Source: Ectocarpus siliculosus (lineage: Eukaryota; Sar; Phaeophyceae; Ectocarpales; Ectocarpaceae). From it: a stretch of DNA of 64,000 bases. The notes beneath the pieces were generated by a model. That model saw nothing but the letters and a program-made list of their open reading frames with translations, was not told the DNA's origin and made no database searches. Below, in pieces: positions 26,011 to 39,100 of this stretch. Where the stretch lies: the NCBI GenBank assembly GCA_000310025.1, contig FN649748.1, positions 776,152-840,151 of the forward strand, written 5' to 3'. The position numbers were made by a program, and so were the translations under genes. Each line of letters starts with the position of its first letter. Within the stretch, counting starts at the first letter, position 1.

Positions 26011-29000
26011 TCTTTCTGTGTGTGTTTTTATTATTCCTTAATAGAAAAAGAGTCTTTTTTGTTTTTTCATCAGTTTTATTATTCCTTAATTAATCAATTA
26101 TATGCGTACGTATGACCCAACGAATCCAGCTTTTCCAAGAAGATCCCGATATCATGTCCCACATCCCCACAAACTCTTGAGGTGCCCCAAGCCCGGGGTC
26201 CGTGGCTGTTGCTGCTTGTACTCCACGCACACATCCGCAGACAGACCAACAGCATGATGTGGACAATTCTTTTCCTGTGACTCGTATTCTTCCAATGTAC
26301 ACGCCAGCAGAGAGCGATTCGAACATGCCGGCAATCGAAGACACACTCTTCTCGTATGTATGCGCTGGCAGATACTAATTAATATATAATGTACAAAGTA
26401 TAGTCCACAACCAACCACAACGCATGTTTTGTAGTGGATGCATTTGTGTTGGCGTTTCTTCGTATCGCTACAAGAGTAGCGTATTTGCGTATCCGCCTTA
26501 TTTGGCGCTGTCGATACTAAAAGTAAAAAATATAAGTAGGGGATGGACACACCGTACGGCAGTACAAAGTTACTTCCGTTATGGGGGTAGCGCACGGCCT
26601 ATCGATGCCAGATAGATGCACTCTGTCAATATAGTACAGCAGTAGTAGCAGTTGGTTGCGGCACTTGCACGCCCACACGAAAACCCAGAAAACTGCACTG
26701 CCTGTAGCGTGGTTATTATTATTATGACTGCCGTCGGGTACACCGCCGTCTTAGATGATTGATTGATTGTTATCTCTTTGACTTCCTTCTTCCTTCCATT
26801 TCGCGGAACGGACGACATGAACGGACAAACAACTTGCCAGCCAAATCGAACGACCGTGGCGGGAATAAAAGATTGGCTGATTCTTTATGTGTATGTGTGT
26901 AAAAAGCGGTAGCTATAGTTGCTATAATACAGTATTGTAGGTGGTAAGCGGTAGGCGGTAAGCGGGTGCATGATCGTCCCGATTGTCCGAGATGGACCAC
27001 AACTGTTTGGCAGCTTTTTCAACGTCAACCTCCTCGCTCACACAAACGAGCACCGGACAACACCTTGGACCTTGGACGCTTGGACGCGACTGAGAGGTAC
27101 ATTACAGTGAGCTTGATTGAAATATGCAGTGGGGCCTCACCTCCGACGGTGCACAGCAGTGTATCTACTGCCGTAAGTAGTGTACATATACGGTAGTTCC
27201 CGCCTGTTGCCGAATGGATTTGTGTGTCCAGATCATGTGCATGCACGCGTGCATACAAACCGGGATGACTTCACAGAACCAGGTTATCATTGTTTGCTTT
27301 GTTGGTGAAAACACTGCTGTACGCACTCTGTTGCTCGTGCGTTCCTCGCCCGGTGGTTCCATGATGCCCCACCAATGGGGTACCATTAACGCTCATCCAC
27401 TCACTGCCTCTCTATGTCCCCCTACCTGGATTTTCTGCTGCACGCTGCGTATGATGGTGATACCCACACTCACTGTCGTTTGCTAGGCAGCAAGACGCGG
27501 GTAAGGAGGTTCCGACCGCGGGTGGCGACGATTCGGTTGTGTGCCTGCTCTTACGTGCGCATTTCTTTCCCTCAAGTCAATCAACCACCTCTGTCAATCT
27601 CGTCCACGTTCCACAGGATCCGATGACGGTCCCCGACACCCACGATGATGATGTTATAAGTAGTCCCCTATGGCTGACGGACCATGTTCTTCCTTCTTCA
27701 TTCGTTGTCTTCTTCGAACGTAAACAACGACACAGTCTAGTCTATGTGCGAGAACCCCGGTCATTTGTTATGCCTCCCGCTACGCCTTAGACAGACAGAC
27801 GTTCGGGAGTATGCATAAGTAGGATTGGTCTCCACAGCTGTCTTGTAGCGTGTCTAATTGTATGCACATTGTTTCCGTTTTCCTCATGAGAGACACCCCC
27901 GAGCCTCTTGTCCGCCGTAGCATGGGACTCGACCTTCATGAAGAAAGATTTTGAGAGACGAAAAACTTGGGAGAGGCCCGCTGGGAATAAATAATATCTG
28001 GGTGCTCGGACACAGAATATTAACCGTTCCGGGTAGACTTCGCGACCCAACTTACTTCCTTCTTGGAGATGCCATTCTGTGCTCGTCGTTGGTCTGATTG
28101 AAAATCCACACCAACCCGTGCTTTCTCGTTCTCTGTATTGTATGCGACCCAAGCCTACGGTACGACGAATGGTTTCGGCTGCATCCTGGTAGATCCGACG
28201 ACGCCGCGGTATTGAAGTCAGGATTAGATAGATATGCCGACCCGTTCGGCCAGCTTGCCATTTTGGGATCTTGTGTGATTGTCACTATCAGTAAAAACGT
28301 GGTGGGGCACCTGTACCACAGATTGTAAATTTCCCTCGATTGTTTTCATTTTGATATCTACTATGCTGAGGTGCAGTAACGTACTGTAAAATTGTCCGCA
28401 TGAAAAGGGCTGTGGTTCCACAGCGGAGGACTCCATAGGGATAATATCATGATACACATGCATCAAAATTGGAGTCGTTTTTCATTCATACGGAGGGAGC
28501 CGCATATTCTTTGTTTTTATCGAATTGGCTTTGATGTATCTTCCTAACAGCTAACGTTGGCGAAGGTTGTGAGGGTCGTAGACAAACGACATGGGGTTCA
28601 CCGATGTCCCGAACAATTCCATCAAGCACGGAATTGCAGTACATATCGGCGGACACCCTAGTATAAGGCTCGCACAGCACGCAACCTGATTTTCAAACCC
28701 TGTTTGCTCCAGACAATCAACCCAAAAGGGTGGTGTTGGACAGATTTGCCGATAGGTTTCCTTCGACATGTCGATCGGCTTTGGCGACCTGTTGGCTACG
28801 GAGCAATCGCTCATAGCGAACGGCGAAGGGGGGTGGGGTCCTTCGGGAGCTCGTGTGACTGAATTCAGAGAAAATAGTTGCGGCTTTTAACTGCGGGAGC
28901 CCACTAACTCCCTTAGGCGCTAGTTACCGAGTGTTTCTGCCGAGTTCTTCTAACCATTAGCACACCCACGACCCCCTTGTTCTCTCGTTTCCTCTTGCTG

Positions 29001-29047
29001 TGGGTATTCAACACCAGCCCACGCCACACCTCCGTTGGCTATTGACC

Positions 29048-32000
29048 ATGCGGCGCACGTGCGAAATCGGGGTCTTGGCCGCGCTGGCGTTGTTTGCTAC
29101 GCCCACATTCGGCGGCTGCCCGTTCCTCTCGGGCCAGAATGTGAGAGAGGATATGTTGCCTGCAAGCCGATGCATGCACGGGGTAGTAGACCAGCAGATG
29201 GAAATGATAAATGTACGACATCATGCCCATCACCTCAGGAAAGGTGTTCTACCTGGCGGCAGCTGTGCGTTTCTGCTTGGTTGGGAATAGAACTGGACAC
29301 GTTTCGTCGGTTCTGGTGCTGTACAGTCCTTTGCGTGCCCATTGTAATGGACAACAATCTCCTGTTCTAAGCACGCAGCGTCGGGTGGAGGAAGGAGCTT
29401 ACTGGAGGTGTTGTGTGAAGCATCTTCCGCTGGTCGCATACGCGGTATGTATGTGGTGTTTCTTTGCGCCAGCTCTTCGATCTAAAGGGATGAGACCACG
29501 CCGCTTCAACCCTCAAGCGCCCCCAACACGTATGCCCCACTCCTATCCGCCTGACCGATATCATGTCTCACAACACCCGCTATTCAGGAGGATGCGATGA
29601 ACCCCGGCGGGGATCGCGCCCTGATGTCCTCCTCCTCCTCCTACGATAGCAGCTCCGGTGGCGCCGACTTCTCCAGCGAGACCTACCAGGCCCTCCAGGC
29701 GGACATCACGACCATGTTCACCGACTCGCAGGACTTCTGGCCGGCCGACTTCGGCAACTACGCGCCCTTCATGATCCGTCTGGCCTGGCACTGCAACGGC
29801 AACTACCGCCAGTCGGACGGCCGCGGCGGCTGCGACGGCGGCAGGATCCGCTTCAACCCGGAGCGAAGCTGGGCCGACAACACCAACCTCGACAAGTCGC
29901 TGACCCTCCTGCAGCCCATCAAGCTCAAGTACGGCGACGCCGTCTCGTGGGGGGACCTCATTACCCTGACGGGCAACGAGGCGATCCGGTCGATGGGGGG
30001 CCCCGTGCTGGGGTTCTGCGCCGGGAGGCAGGACGATGCCTCCGGCGTCGACAGCCTGGAGCTGGGCCCCTCTCCCGAGCAGGAGGCGGTCGCTCCGTGC
30101 GCCGTGAACGGGACGTGCGAGGCCCCTCTCGGCACCAGCACGGTCGGGTTGATCTACGGTAAGATGATATTGTTTCGTCTCCAGGAGAGCTATTTAGGTT
30201 GACTGGGAGGGAAACGTTGTCAGCCAACCTACGAAATGAATTTCTCATGGCATGAAATGCATTCTTCGCGTGAACGTCATGGATAGGCTCGGTTTTCCCC
30301 GTGGCGACCGTGCGGCTACAATACTTCTTCGCGATCTGGACAACGCTTGCCGCCCCCCCCGCCCTGCAGGAAGGACACGATAGAACCTACACAAATCTGC
30401 TCGCTTCTCCGTCCCCTGTGCGTCGTCCCGCTTGGCTCACGGCCGTAGTGAAGTACACCTCTCGAGCTGGCTAAAGGCACCCCGTTCGTGCTTCACGTAA
30501 CATATCTTACAACGGTAACGCAATACCCCCCCTCCCCGTCCCGGCTTTGTAGGGATGCGAGGTCAATGGTCTAACGACTACGGCATGCACGACTATGAGT
30601 ACACCCCCCCCCCCCCCCCCCCCCCAACTCCGTTGGGCACCCCCCCCCCCCCCCCCCCCCCCCANNNNNNNNNNNNNNNNNNNNNNNNNNNNNNNNNNNN
30701 NCGGTGAGTGCGTGTCAGAATCGGCAGCACGTGCAGGCTACAGCCATCCTGTTGCTCTGTTTTGTTTCTCTGGCGGACGTCCACATGTAGCCGCGTCTCG
30801 AGAAGCATCTTCACACGGAGGGTGCACGGGCGAATGCCCACCGGCCCATAGGCAGGTTCCGGGCTGGTAATGTCCGTCACACATAGTCGTATAGATCTTG
30901 CCTCCCCGAGTTTTTCCACGTCTAAGTAGTCTACCACGCCCGATTTTCCCAACCGCCTACCCAAGGTTTCGCGTGCACGTGCCTCCCTCTCCGCTTCACC
31001 GGCCACTCGATAGATCATCCCCAACGACACTGTCGGCCATCCGGCCTCGGCCACCGCGCCTCTGTTTTCACTATTCTACCCTCCCCCTCCGCCTGATAGC
31101 AAAGTACCCTCACCCCCCCTGGTGCCCACGCGCGCGTCGCCGCCATTCGTTGAGGCAGGAAAGTTCCACGGCGCGTGCGCCACCGGCCCCGGCGCGGACC
31201 CGATCGATGCACCCGAGGCCCCGTGGCCTGGAACGTGCGGGGATGCCAACTCCACCACCTTCGGCCGCGCGGAGAACACCTTCACGAGCGGGTTCGAGGG
31301 CCAGTGGACGGTGGAGCCCCTGGTGTGGGACAATGAGTACTTCAAGGACCTGCTCGAGTACGACTGGGTGATGACCGAGAGCCCCGCGGACCTGGTGCAG
31401 TGGTTCCCGGTCCTGAAGGAGGGGGCCACGGAGACGGAGGACGAGATCCCTGACATCATCATGCTCACCAGCGACATCGCCTTGCTGAACGTGAGTCAAA
31501 ATTATTTAACGCAAGAACTCTTTCGAAGCTAAAGCACGAAGAGTGAGTGAGGTGTGTTTCGTCGTTCACGTTGTGTGCTTGCTGCTGCCGCGGGTCGCTC
31601 GGTGGGCCGGGAAAGGGTTGTTCGCTGTGATGTTGCTGTTTATTTTTTGTGTCTGTTGGTGTTTGATTTGTTCGGACGAAGTTATCACGCTGCCAATTTT
31701 CGCTTGGGCTGGTTGTCTGGAGCGCCAATGATCTACTTTCGAAGCGATCCTCTGGCGCTGGACCTCACAGGGACTCCTGAGGTTGTAGAGACCTCCCCGT
31801 CGACACGTACGCAGCAACAGAGAAGCCGCAAGATGCAAAGGGGAGAAGGGGCCACTGATTCACCCCCAACACTTCCCTTCCCCGATCGATCCCTCCGTCC
31901 GCGCTACCCGTGACGCAACTGGCAGGACCCGGAATACCTAGCGCTCGTGGAGCTCTTCGCCAGCGATCAGGCCGCCCTCGACGAAGCCTTCGCCGCCTCT

Positions 32001-34013
32001 TGGTACAAGCTCACCTCTCGCGACATGGGCCAGTTTCAGCGCTGCGTGGGGACCGACGTCGCACCGCCCCAGGACTTCCAGCTGCCGCTCCCGGAGGCGC
32101 CCGTCGATCTCCCGGACAGCGACGGGGCGGCGTCCGCGATCGTGGGCATCCTGTCCAGCGACCCGTCCTACCCGGCCCTCTTCGTCACCCTGGCGTGGCA
32201 GTGCGCTTCCACCTTCCGTGCCACGGACTACCTGGGCGGCTGCAACGGCGCGAGGATCCGCTTCTCTCCCGAGAAGGATTGGGCCGGCAACCAAGGCCTA
32301 GACGAGGTGAGCTGGAGAACCAGGGTCGGCCTCATGCTAATGCCTTTTTTTTTTTTGTGTGCACGCGTAACCTGTTCCCGGAAGGCCGGCTGGCTGGCCA
32401 CTGTCATCGCAAGCGGTACAACTCTGTTTTGTTTGTTTTGTTTGTTGTTTTGCGCTGCTAGTTTGCTACCGTACGGCTGCACCTCGGCGGTGTCCCTCCG
32501 GTTCCTTGAGCACCGCGCGGGTCCTTGGTCGGGTGGGGTTGTTGGAGGAAAGCCGGCTTTTCCGCCCCATAGGGCGTTTAGACAAGGAGAGGCTTCAAGT
32601 GTTGCAAGGAGTGTAGGCCGCCGCCTTGTGAACTCCGCAGAGCCCTCTCGGTCGGTGCTGTAGCTCCCAACTGACCGTGCCCCATCCCACCACTCTCACG
32701 CCGTGCGCCGCAAATGTGCAGGTGCTGAGCCTTCTCGATCCCGTGCGCGACGAGTACCCGGACATGTCCTACGCCGACCTCATCGTGCTCTCCGGGAACC
32801 TGGCCCTCGACATCGACGACCTCCCGTTCTGCGCCGGCCGCGTGGACGCCGCCGAGGGCGACGACATCATCTCGGTCCTCGAGCCCCGCGAGTACGACGA
32901 TGTCATCGTGGGCGTGCGTGACCGCGCCAAGATCATGGGCCTGTCTGTCCCGCAGGCCGTCGCCCTCGCCGGTCGCCCCCGCAGCGCCTCGCACATGGTC
33001 ACGCTCGGCTTCAGCGGGTCCTACACGGTTGAGGAGAACCCGGCCCTCTCCAACGCCTTCTACACGACCCTGCTCACCGAGACCTGGGAAGAGGTGCCCG
33101 ACTCCGAGGGGATGGAGTACCAGGCCGTCGGATCGCCGGGCGTGTACGCGCTGGCCACCGACCTCGCCCTGGTCTGGGACCCCGAGTTGAAGGCCCAGAC
33201 GGTGGTCTACGCCGAGGACAACGACGAGTTCCTGAAGGAGTTCGCCTCCGCCTGGACCGCCGTCATGATCGCCGACCGCTACGATGGCCCGACGGGCAAC
33301 GTCTGCGAAGACTACTACTACGAGGACGACGACAGCGGCAGTGACGGCGTTCACGCTGCGGAGGTCGACGCGGACGCTGAAGCGCAGGAGGACGGCGAGG
33401 TGGGCAGCAGAGTGACTATGCTATGTGTTTATGCCGTCGGGTCTCGATCTCTGTCGAGCACGCCGTGGTTGTCAAGATAATCCTGCGTAGTCTTACGGCG
33501 GTCGTCCGGGTTCGTTCAGATTTTTCGCAATCTGTTTGGTTGGTATTCCTGGCTGTATTCAGGAGCGGATACAAGTACGTCGCAACCCGACGCCTTTGTC
33601 TGTTGGTAGTGGGGAATATAGTGATGGCTCGTCACATGGGTATTTTTATTGGTGCTCTTCAGATCACATCCAACGGTTACATCCTCCAACGGAATTTGTC
33701 CTCCCCCTCTCCCCCGTCTTGAGCTCACCCGTCGGGAGAAGAACATCAGACCCTACCCCTCCACGAGTTTATCCCTGGCAGCTACGAATCTCGCGCGAGT
33801 ATGACTCACATACCCACCGATAGTTCGTTCCTCTTCTGACGATACTTCTACGTCACTCAACACGTCTTTCCGGCTCCCAACGTTTCTGTTGATATTCACT
33901 GTTGCTATGGTCAGGATGACGATTCCGCGGCTCCCACCGTCGCCTTTGCTTCTGTGGCTGGCGTCATCGCTGGTGTTGCTGCTGTTTTCGCGCCTCTGCT
34001 GCTCGAGCTGTGA
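29048..34013 (+). CDS. katG: Catalase-peroxidase, secreted and probably membrane-anchored (one exon in assembly gap)
   Basis: Visible exons: 29048-29140, 29588-30158, 31159-31490, 31926-32306, 32722-33399, 33915-34013; one more exon lies in the N gap and ends at 30703. About 716 residues are visible and the whole should be about 760, against about 740 for KatG. Family role: heme enzyme disproportionating H2O2 and oxidising donors. Exon 1 is a signal peptide (MRRTCEIGV, then a Leu/Ala-rich core) followed by the KatG-like GGCPFLSGQ. The N-half keeps the distal Arg, Trp and His (RLAWH), the NLDKS and GAGR-like (CAGR) blocks, and the adduct Tyr (GLIY) as the last full codon of exon 2. The C-half has AWQCAS, the normal degenerate site. 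After the KatG fold come an acidic linker and 25 hydrophobic residues ending APLLLEL, suggesting a GPI signal or a membrane anchor. If intron 6 were retained the protein would end at 33480 without the anchor. An in-frame upstream ATG at 29000 would bury the signal peptide, so 29048 was chosen. Confidence 0.9.
30537..30664 (+). mobile_element. LINE/SINE 3'-end fragment with poly-C tail in katG intron
   Basis: The block 30537-30603 matches the last 60 or so bases of the LINE at 60350-60413: a CGTCCC/GGGATG stem-loop, then GGTCAATGGTCTAAC, GGCATGC and GAGTAC, followed by C runs up to the assembly gap. No reverse transcriptase sequence precedes it, so it is either a strongly 5'-truncated LINE or a SINE borrowing the LINE tail. 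Confidence 0.65.
30665..30701. other. Assembly gap (37 N) hiding a katG exon
   Basis: Thirty-seven Ns follow a poly-C run of more than 50 bases. The first bases after the gap are C-G followed by GTGAGTG, a strong splice donor. The upstream katG exon ends in phase 1 after GLIY and the downstream exon starts with the two bases completing a Gly codon before KFHG. From the family, about 44 codons including the proximal heme His belong between these points. They are not present in the readable sequence, so the true gap must exceed 37 bases. Confidence 0.9.
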
Positions 34014-36137
34014 GGCGGGCGCGAGCGCGTTGCTGCTACGGCGTTAGCTGCGCCCCGTTGTCATGGTGGAACTAAAGCAGAGGGCCAGCTATTCCTCTTG
34101 ACGACGGGCGCGCAAACATCGAGCCCTCATTTATGGGCTCCAAAACGAGGGGGTAGGGGGAGGGGTCGGCTTACATTGATCACAGTGAACAGCAACAACA
34201 AAAGTAGAAGTACTAGGATTGGCGGCCGCCGCCCCTGGGGCGCGTGGCCACCAGGATCACACTACATACGTGTTGACATAGAGGTAGATCGGTTTGAAAG
34301 TAGGCCTGTGTGGGCCTGTGGGCAGTATCGTCATCTGAGCGTGGGAAGCCGTGGCGTTTCGCCGAGCGGTCTTACAGTAGTGGCATTCCTCCCGCGCATC
34401 ATCAACGCTGTAAACTCTTCATTGCGTCTGACGATTTTGATTCTTGGAGAATAAACATGGAACGGGTGGTGTGTGCGAGAAGTGACGGGTGCGAATGCCA
34501 AGAGTTGTCTTGGGGAAGATCGCCTTTATTGCTCCCTGTACAATTTTCTGATATCCTTGATGCAGCCATAAGCAGTTACCAGAGGAGGAACCGCGAAAGC
34601 AGGTGGGAAGTTCAGCTGGATGCCGAGCTCAGAGATGGATGCATTGTTCGCTATTTGCGGGGCCTTTTGGGGTATTCGGTTTCACTCCTGTATCCTGCGG
34701 ACGGTTGGAATCATGGTTGCTGAAGGACGGTTCTTGTGGGTGATAGTAGGGTTTGACTGCAGTATCAAGTTTGATAACCGCCAGATGGGTGGTGTAAGGG
34801 ATTTAATTTACAGGTCATTGGTACGATTCTTCTGATAATAGACTAGGGTAATACGGTTGCGGAATTTGAAACCGACGATGGACGCATCATTTTCATTAAC
34901 GGCGTCTGTCGTCGTTTGCCGATCAATGCGTGTTCTCGTGTGAAAATAAGTGCACCATGGTGTAGAAATGTCGGACTGAACGGACTCTATTGCAACACGC
35001 TCATGAGATGCCTACGCCCGAACGAGGAGGGAAGCTGCCTTGCGTGGATCGTTTACAAGCATTTTACCGGTGCGACCAAACAACAGCAGCAATGCAGTTC
35101 GCTGTAATGGAGGACCGCCATTATCTCTGGTCAATTTGCCTTAGCTGCACCCTGCGTCGTATCTTGCCTCTCACCACAGAAGAAGCAACTCCTCTTCGCA
35201 ACGTCCTTGCCTAAAATTGGTGAGGCGAGAACAAGGAAAGGGTCACCCCGCCCTTCCGTCCGGTTACCTGCTGACCTACTGCTGTAACATGCTGATCACC
35301 CGGAGCGACTCACGAGTTGTGTCGTTTGGAGGAGATTCATTTTCCGTTGTTCCATCTTTCTACAAATCTATGCTTCCTCTCACCAACTTTCTACGGTAAG
35401 CCCTGGCACACAACAACACGACGGTCCAGAGGTGCCGAAACATACCAGAACTTGAACCCGAGTGCTTCCCGCTAAGAGACATCGCCGTAACACCGGGTTC
35501 ACAGTCACGGTTTTGGTGGTTTGACCAAGGCCTGACACGGAATGGGACATCAAGAATACGAACCTCGGTATGAATCGTCGATTTTTCATCAACCGGCAGC
35601 ACCTTAGTCCCCGCTCCTCTATTACGCTTGTGTTGAACCGTTCACGCGCCCTAGAAACGTACATCGACCTGCAGTAAGGCAACATTTGCGACACGACTAA
35701 AACTGCCAAGCCGCAAAAAAAAGGACAACAAAATGAGGTGGTACATCTATTCGACACCCTCATTCTTAGGGTGCAAAAAAAACTTCGGGTGCATCAGACC
35801 TCTGCGGGTAACGGCTGCGGTATGACCACGTTTCGAATACCGTGCCTTGGTGGCACCCCGTGCGCGCATCGAACGCACCTCCTCCCGAAAACACGAGTAA
35901 ATACACTACTGTACTGGGCGAATGAATCGCGCCTGCCTGAAAAACCTTACGCATTACTAAATACATGGGATCCAACGTATATCGTGGAGTGGATCGCGCC
36001 TGCCCCATGTGATATCCAGCCTGGTTCTTTCGGGTCTGGAGGGCGACAGGCACGGTAATCTAGCACGCCGTTCAAGCGATGGTGGTGATTCAACAGATCG
36101 AATAACACAGACCAATCACAGTAGAAAACGGACATCG
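34014..36137. other. Intergenic, katG 3' flank to gene 4 3' flank (convergent)
   Basis: The stretch between two convergent genes should contain both 3' UTRs. No recognisable coding sequence, RNA gene or repeat was found in it. Confidence 0.5.
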
Positions 36138-39100
36138 TCAGACGCAGGGACCCGGCGGGGTGCTCGGGGGCAAGAACCCCCCGGCCCGCAGGAGACGTTT
36201 CTCTCGCTGCTCCAGCTCGGACGCGTTGGCGATTCGGCGGAACCCCTCCGTCTCTACGAACTCCGCCTTGAACTCGGCCTGTTCTCGTTCGTGTTCATTG
36301 CGATTGGAGTGGCAATAGCGCGTGCGCGAGGAGAAGAACAAGCACGTGTGTGACAGAATTTGGGTGAAACTTGGAATGAAAATACACCCCGATTTCATTC
36401 GACGGTGACTGCGGCGGGCGTTGAATGAAACATGAGTAGTCACACGCCGCCGTTGTGCCTTTCAAACACGAAGACCCTCCGACAACAATTAGAGGTACGT
36501 AATGCAAGAGCCCACCGAATGGCACACAAGAAGTTCGCAACAATGGGAAGCCTCACTCCACAGAATGCCTTAACGTCTGTCTTGAACTGAATGCTGTTCG
36601 TACCCCCTCCTTCTACAAACTCCAGACTGACACTCAACATCGCTTGTGTCCCATGAGCGCTGGCGACCATGCAGGTTGCATGAACGAACGTGCTGGAGTA
36701 GCAGCCCGAGATCAAACAAGGGACTATGAGACTTCACGGCAATCCCCTTCTCCTCACCTCCATGACGGCGAGAACCTCTGCCCTAGCGCGGTCGAAGATG
36801 TCGTAGGCCGTCACATTCGTCGACACAATCTCCTCCCGGCACGCCTCCGATATATTTACCTGCCAACGCAGCGTATCGAGTTCTAGATAAAACATAAGGA
36901 CCGGGTGGAAGTTCCGCAAAACTATTGCGAAACCTTCGCCGGGGGAGTGGGGAGGTCAAACGGCACGAAATACTCACTCCGTAGGTCCAACTCACTCCAT
37001 CGAGGGGGGGTATTGTTCGAATTGTTGACGCAACTCAATGAATGGGAGGCAGTTTTATGCAGGATAGACACGGCGTAGACTATTTTACGGGGGGTTTCCA
37101 AAGGGGGCGTGTCTGTCGTAATGATTTTATGCATTCGCCAGAACTAGTGACTTCCCGTGCTTGGTTGTGGCGGATCGACAGGTATCACCACCGGTTTGCG
37201 CAGCGCCCCGAAACTGCCACGTCGAAAAAAAAAAAGTTATCTTCGGTACTACAGTACTCCGTATTGGGAGAAAACCCCATCCGGGGCCAGCTCAAAACAT
37301 TCCTCCGCCATTCATTTTGGGCCCTTTCGGCGGGAAGGGCGAAGTCCACGGGGGGGGGGGGGGGTACCATAGATCACACCCCGGCATACTATACGTACAC
37401 GGACCTTGTGGGGGCGTGTTACCCTCGCTTACGCTTGCATTCACTTGCAGCAGGTTCGGTGCTCCCGTCGCTACTGCTGCTATCATACCGCTACTTTCCT
37501 CTGGGGAAAAAGGAAACTCAGTAGATATATCAACGAACTCGCTACACGCCACACCTGCTCAGGGGCGCCGTCTCTGATATATCTCGCCACGATGCGCATC
37601 GTTGCCGCCTGAGAACAGCCAAATGGTGGGATTGAGGACGACCGTCGTTGTCAATGTCACTGTGTCAAGGGCAGGTCAGCCTCAATCGTGATGCCGAAGA
37701 GAGGGACGTGTCAAGGGGATCAACATCGCTTCCACCCGACCTTTTCGAGAGAAAATGCCGCTTCAACCACGCCGCATTTGTCCCATCGCTCCGGGGTTCG
37801 GTCGTCGATGTGCGTCACGTCTTGTCGAACACCTACTTCAAGCTCACTACAGCTCCTGCCGCAAGATATATGAATGTCCCCTCTTCACGTTTGTCCCCGT
37901 TGGACTTGATCTTGGCGCTACCTAGGAGTAATTCGAGTGCTGCAAATGCATGCTGCGTTTTCAAATGATCAAATGATGGATATATTCATAGATGTCGGAG
38001 CGGTTCCCAAGATGAAAAAGAAGAACATTTTTGTGCAAAGGCCAGAACCACTGTCTCTTTGTTCGGATGGACTAGCAAGTGTTTAGCGGAAAAATATCGA
38101 CATGTGCATTTCGCCCACGAAACAAACATGAAAACAGTGCTTCACACATTACCTGTCTGCCGAAGAACCCGTGGATCTCCTCCCTGTCTAGCGAGTCGAG
38201 GTAGAAGTTCACCAGCTCTTGTGCCACCTTGGTCCGCATGTACCCCCGAAACTCGTCCCGCAGCTGCTCCACAGAGAGTTGCTCCGCCAAGCTAGCCTTG
38301 AGCTACAGGGGTTTCAGAAGGAGTGGGAGGGGGGGGCGTACTTGTTTACGCAAAGGAATCACCTTTAGGGTTGATCGGAGCCCAACCGGCTGGTGACGAG
38401 CTGATTTCGTCACCTCTTCAAAATCCACTTGCGCCGTGTTTTAACGGGTGCACTACGTGCGTCACTTAATCAGAAAGCTGCACAAGAGTACCTTTGTGTT
38501 GTTGTCATCCCCGGCCACTTCTAGGTGGGAAGTCAAATTTGAACCCGGACTGTTCGCCGCCACCAACCAGACACCTCGCACGACGATGCCAACATCAAGA
38601 CAGGGAATCTCCCTCGGCAGACAGGCTGGTGAGACAGATCCCATTTTTCACTACTAGTAAATTCTTGTCTTTCAAATGGCCAACTCCCTTTTCAAACGGC
38701 CATCTCCGCATGACACACGCTCCTAACACACCCTCAAGCCCAGTATTCTCCGCAACTCCCCCCCCCGCCCCGCTGTCGGGGGATCACGCAGTCGACAGGG
38801 AACGCCGGCGTTCGTTTTGTCTCTTTTCGGCCGAGTCATCTTCACTTGCTTTAGTCGTACGGCCGCCCACGGTGAAGACCAAAAACAAAAAGAGGTACGT
38901 GGCGCGCACAGTTCGGTAGCTAATTTTAGGGAGTCGCATCTCACCACAAACAAGCGTTTCGCCGGAACTTTTAGATAGAGAATATATTGCGTTGCTTTTG
39001 CAAGAAAAACAACAACGGAAAAAAAAAATGAAGCAAATGATAATACCTGCGCCGGCGAAGGCATCTCCGAGAAGCCCCTGGTGAACGACCACAGGTATTC

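Larger units (their letters stand above)
22755..29047. other. Intergenic, gene 3 to katG (divergent)
   Basis: This 6.3-kb stretch separates divergent starts. Next to gene 3 is the family upstream block. 25740-26240 is the copy of the 14.2-14.6 kb intergenic blocks. 25950-26010 holds a T run plus CTTAATATGAC that recurs at 63355-63410. 28900-29047 is pyrimidine-rich before the katG ATG. Open frames here (for example 24705-25328 minus, 24171-24671 plus) show no domain and no paralog conservation. Confidence 0.55.

Noticed and set aside
32578-33354. 258-codon minus-strand open frame over katG
   Set aside because: Antisense to a GC-rich katG exon with clear KatG similarity.
33400-33480. Stop at 33480 as the true katG end
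   Set aside because: A GAG/GTGGGC donor at 33399 joins in phase to an exon at 33915 that completes the acidic linker with a hydrophobic tail; read-through gives a non-conserved end. It remains possible as intron retention.
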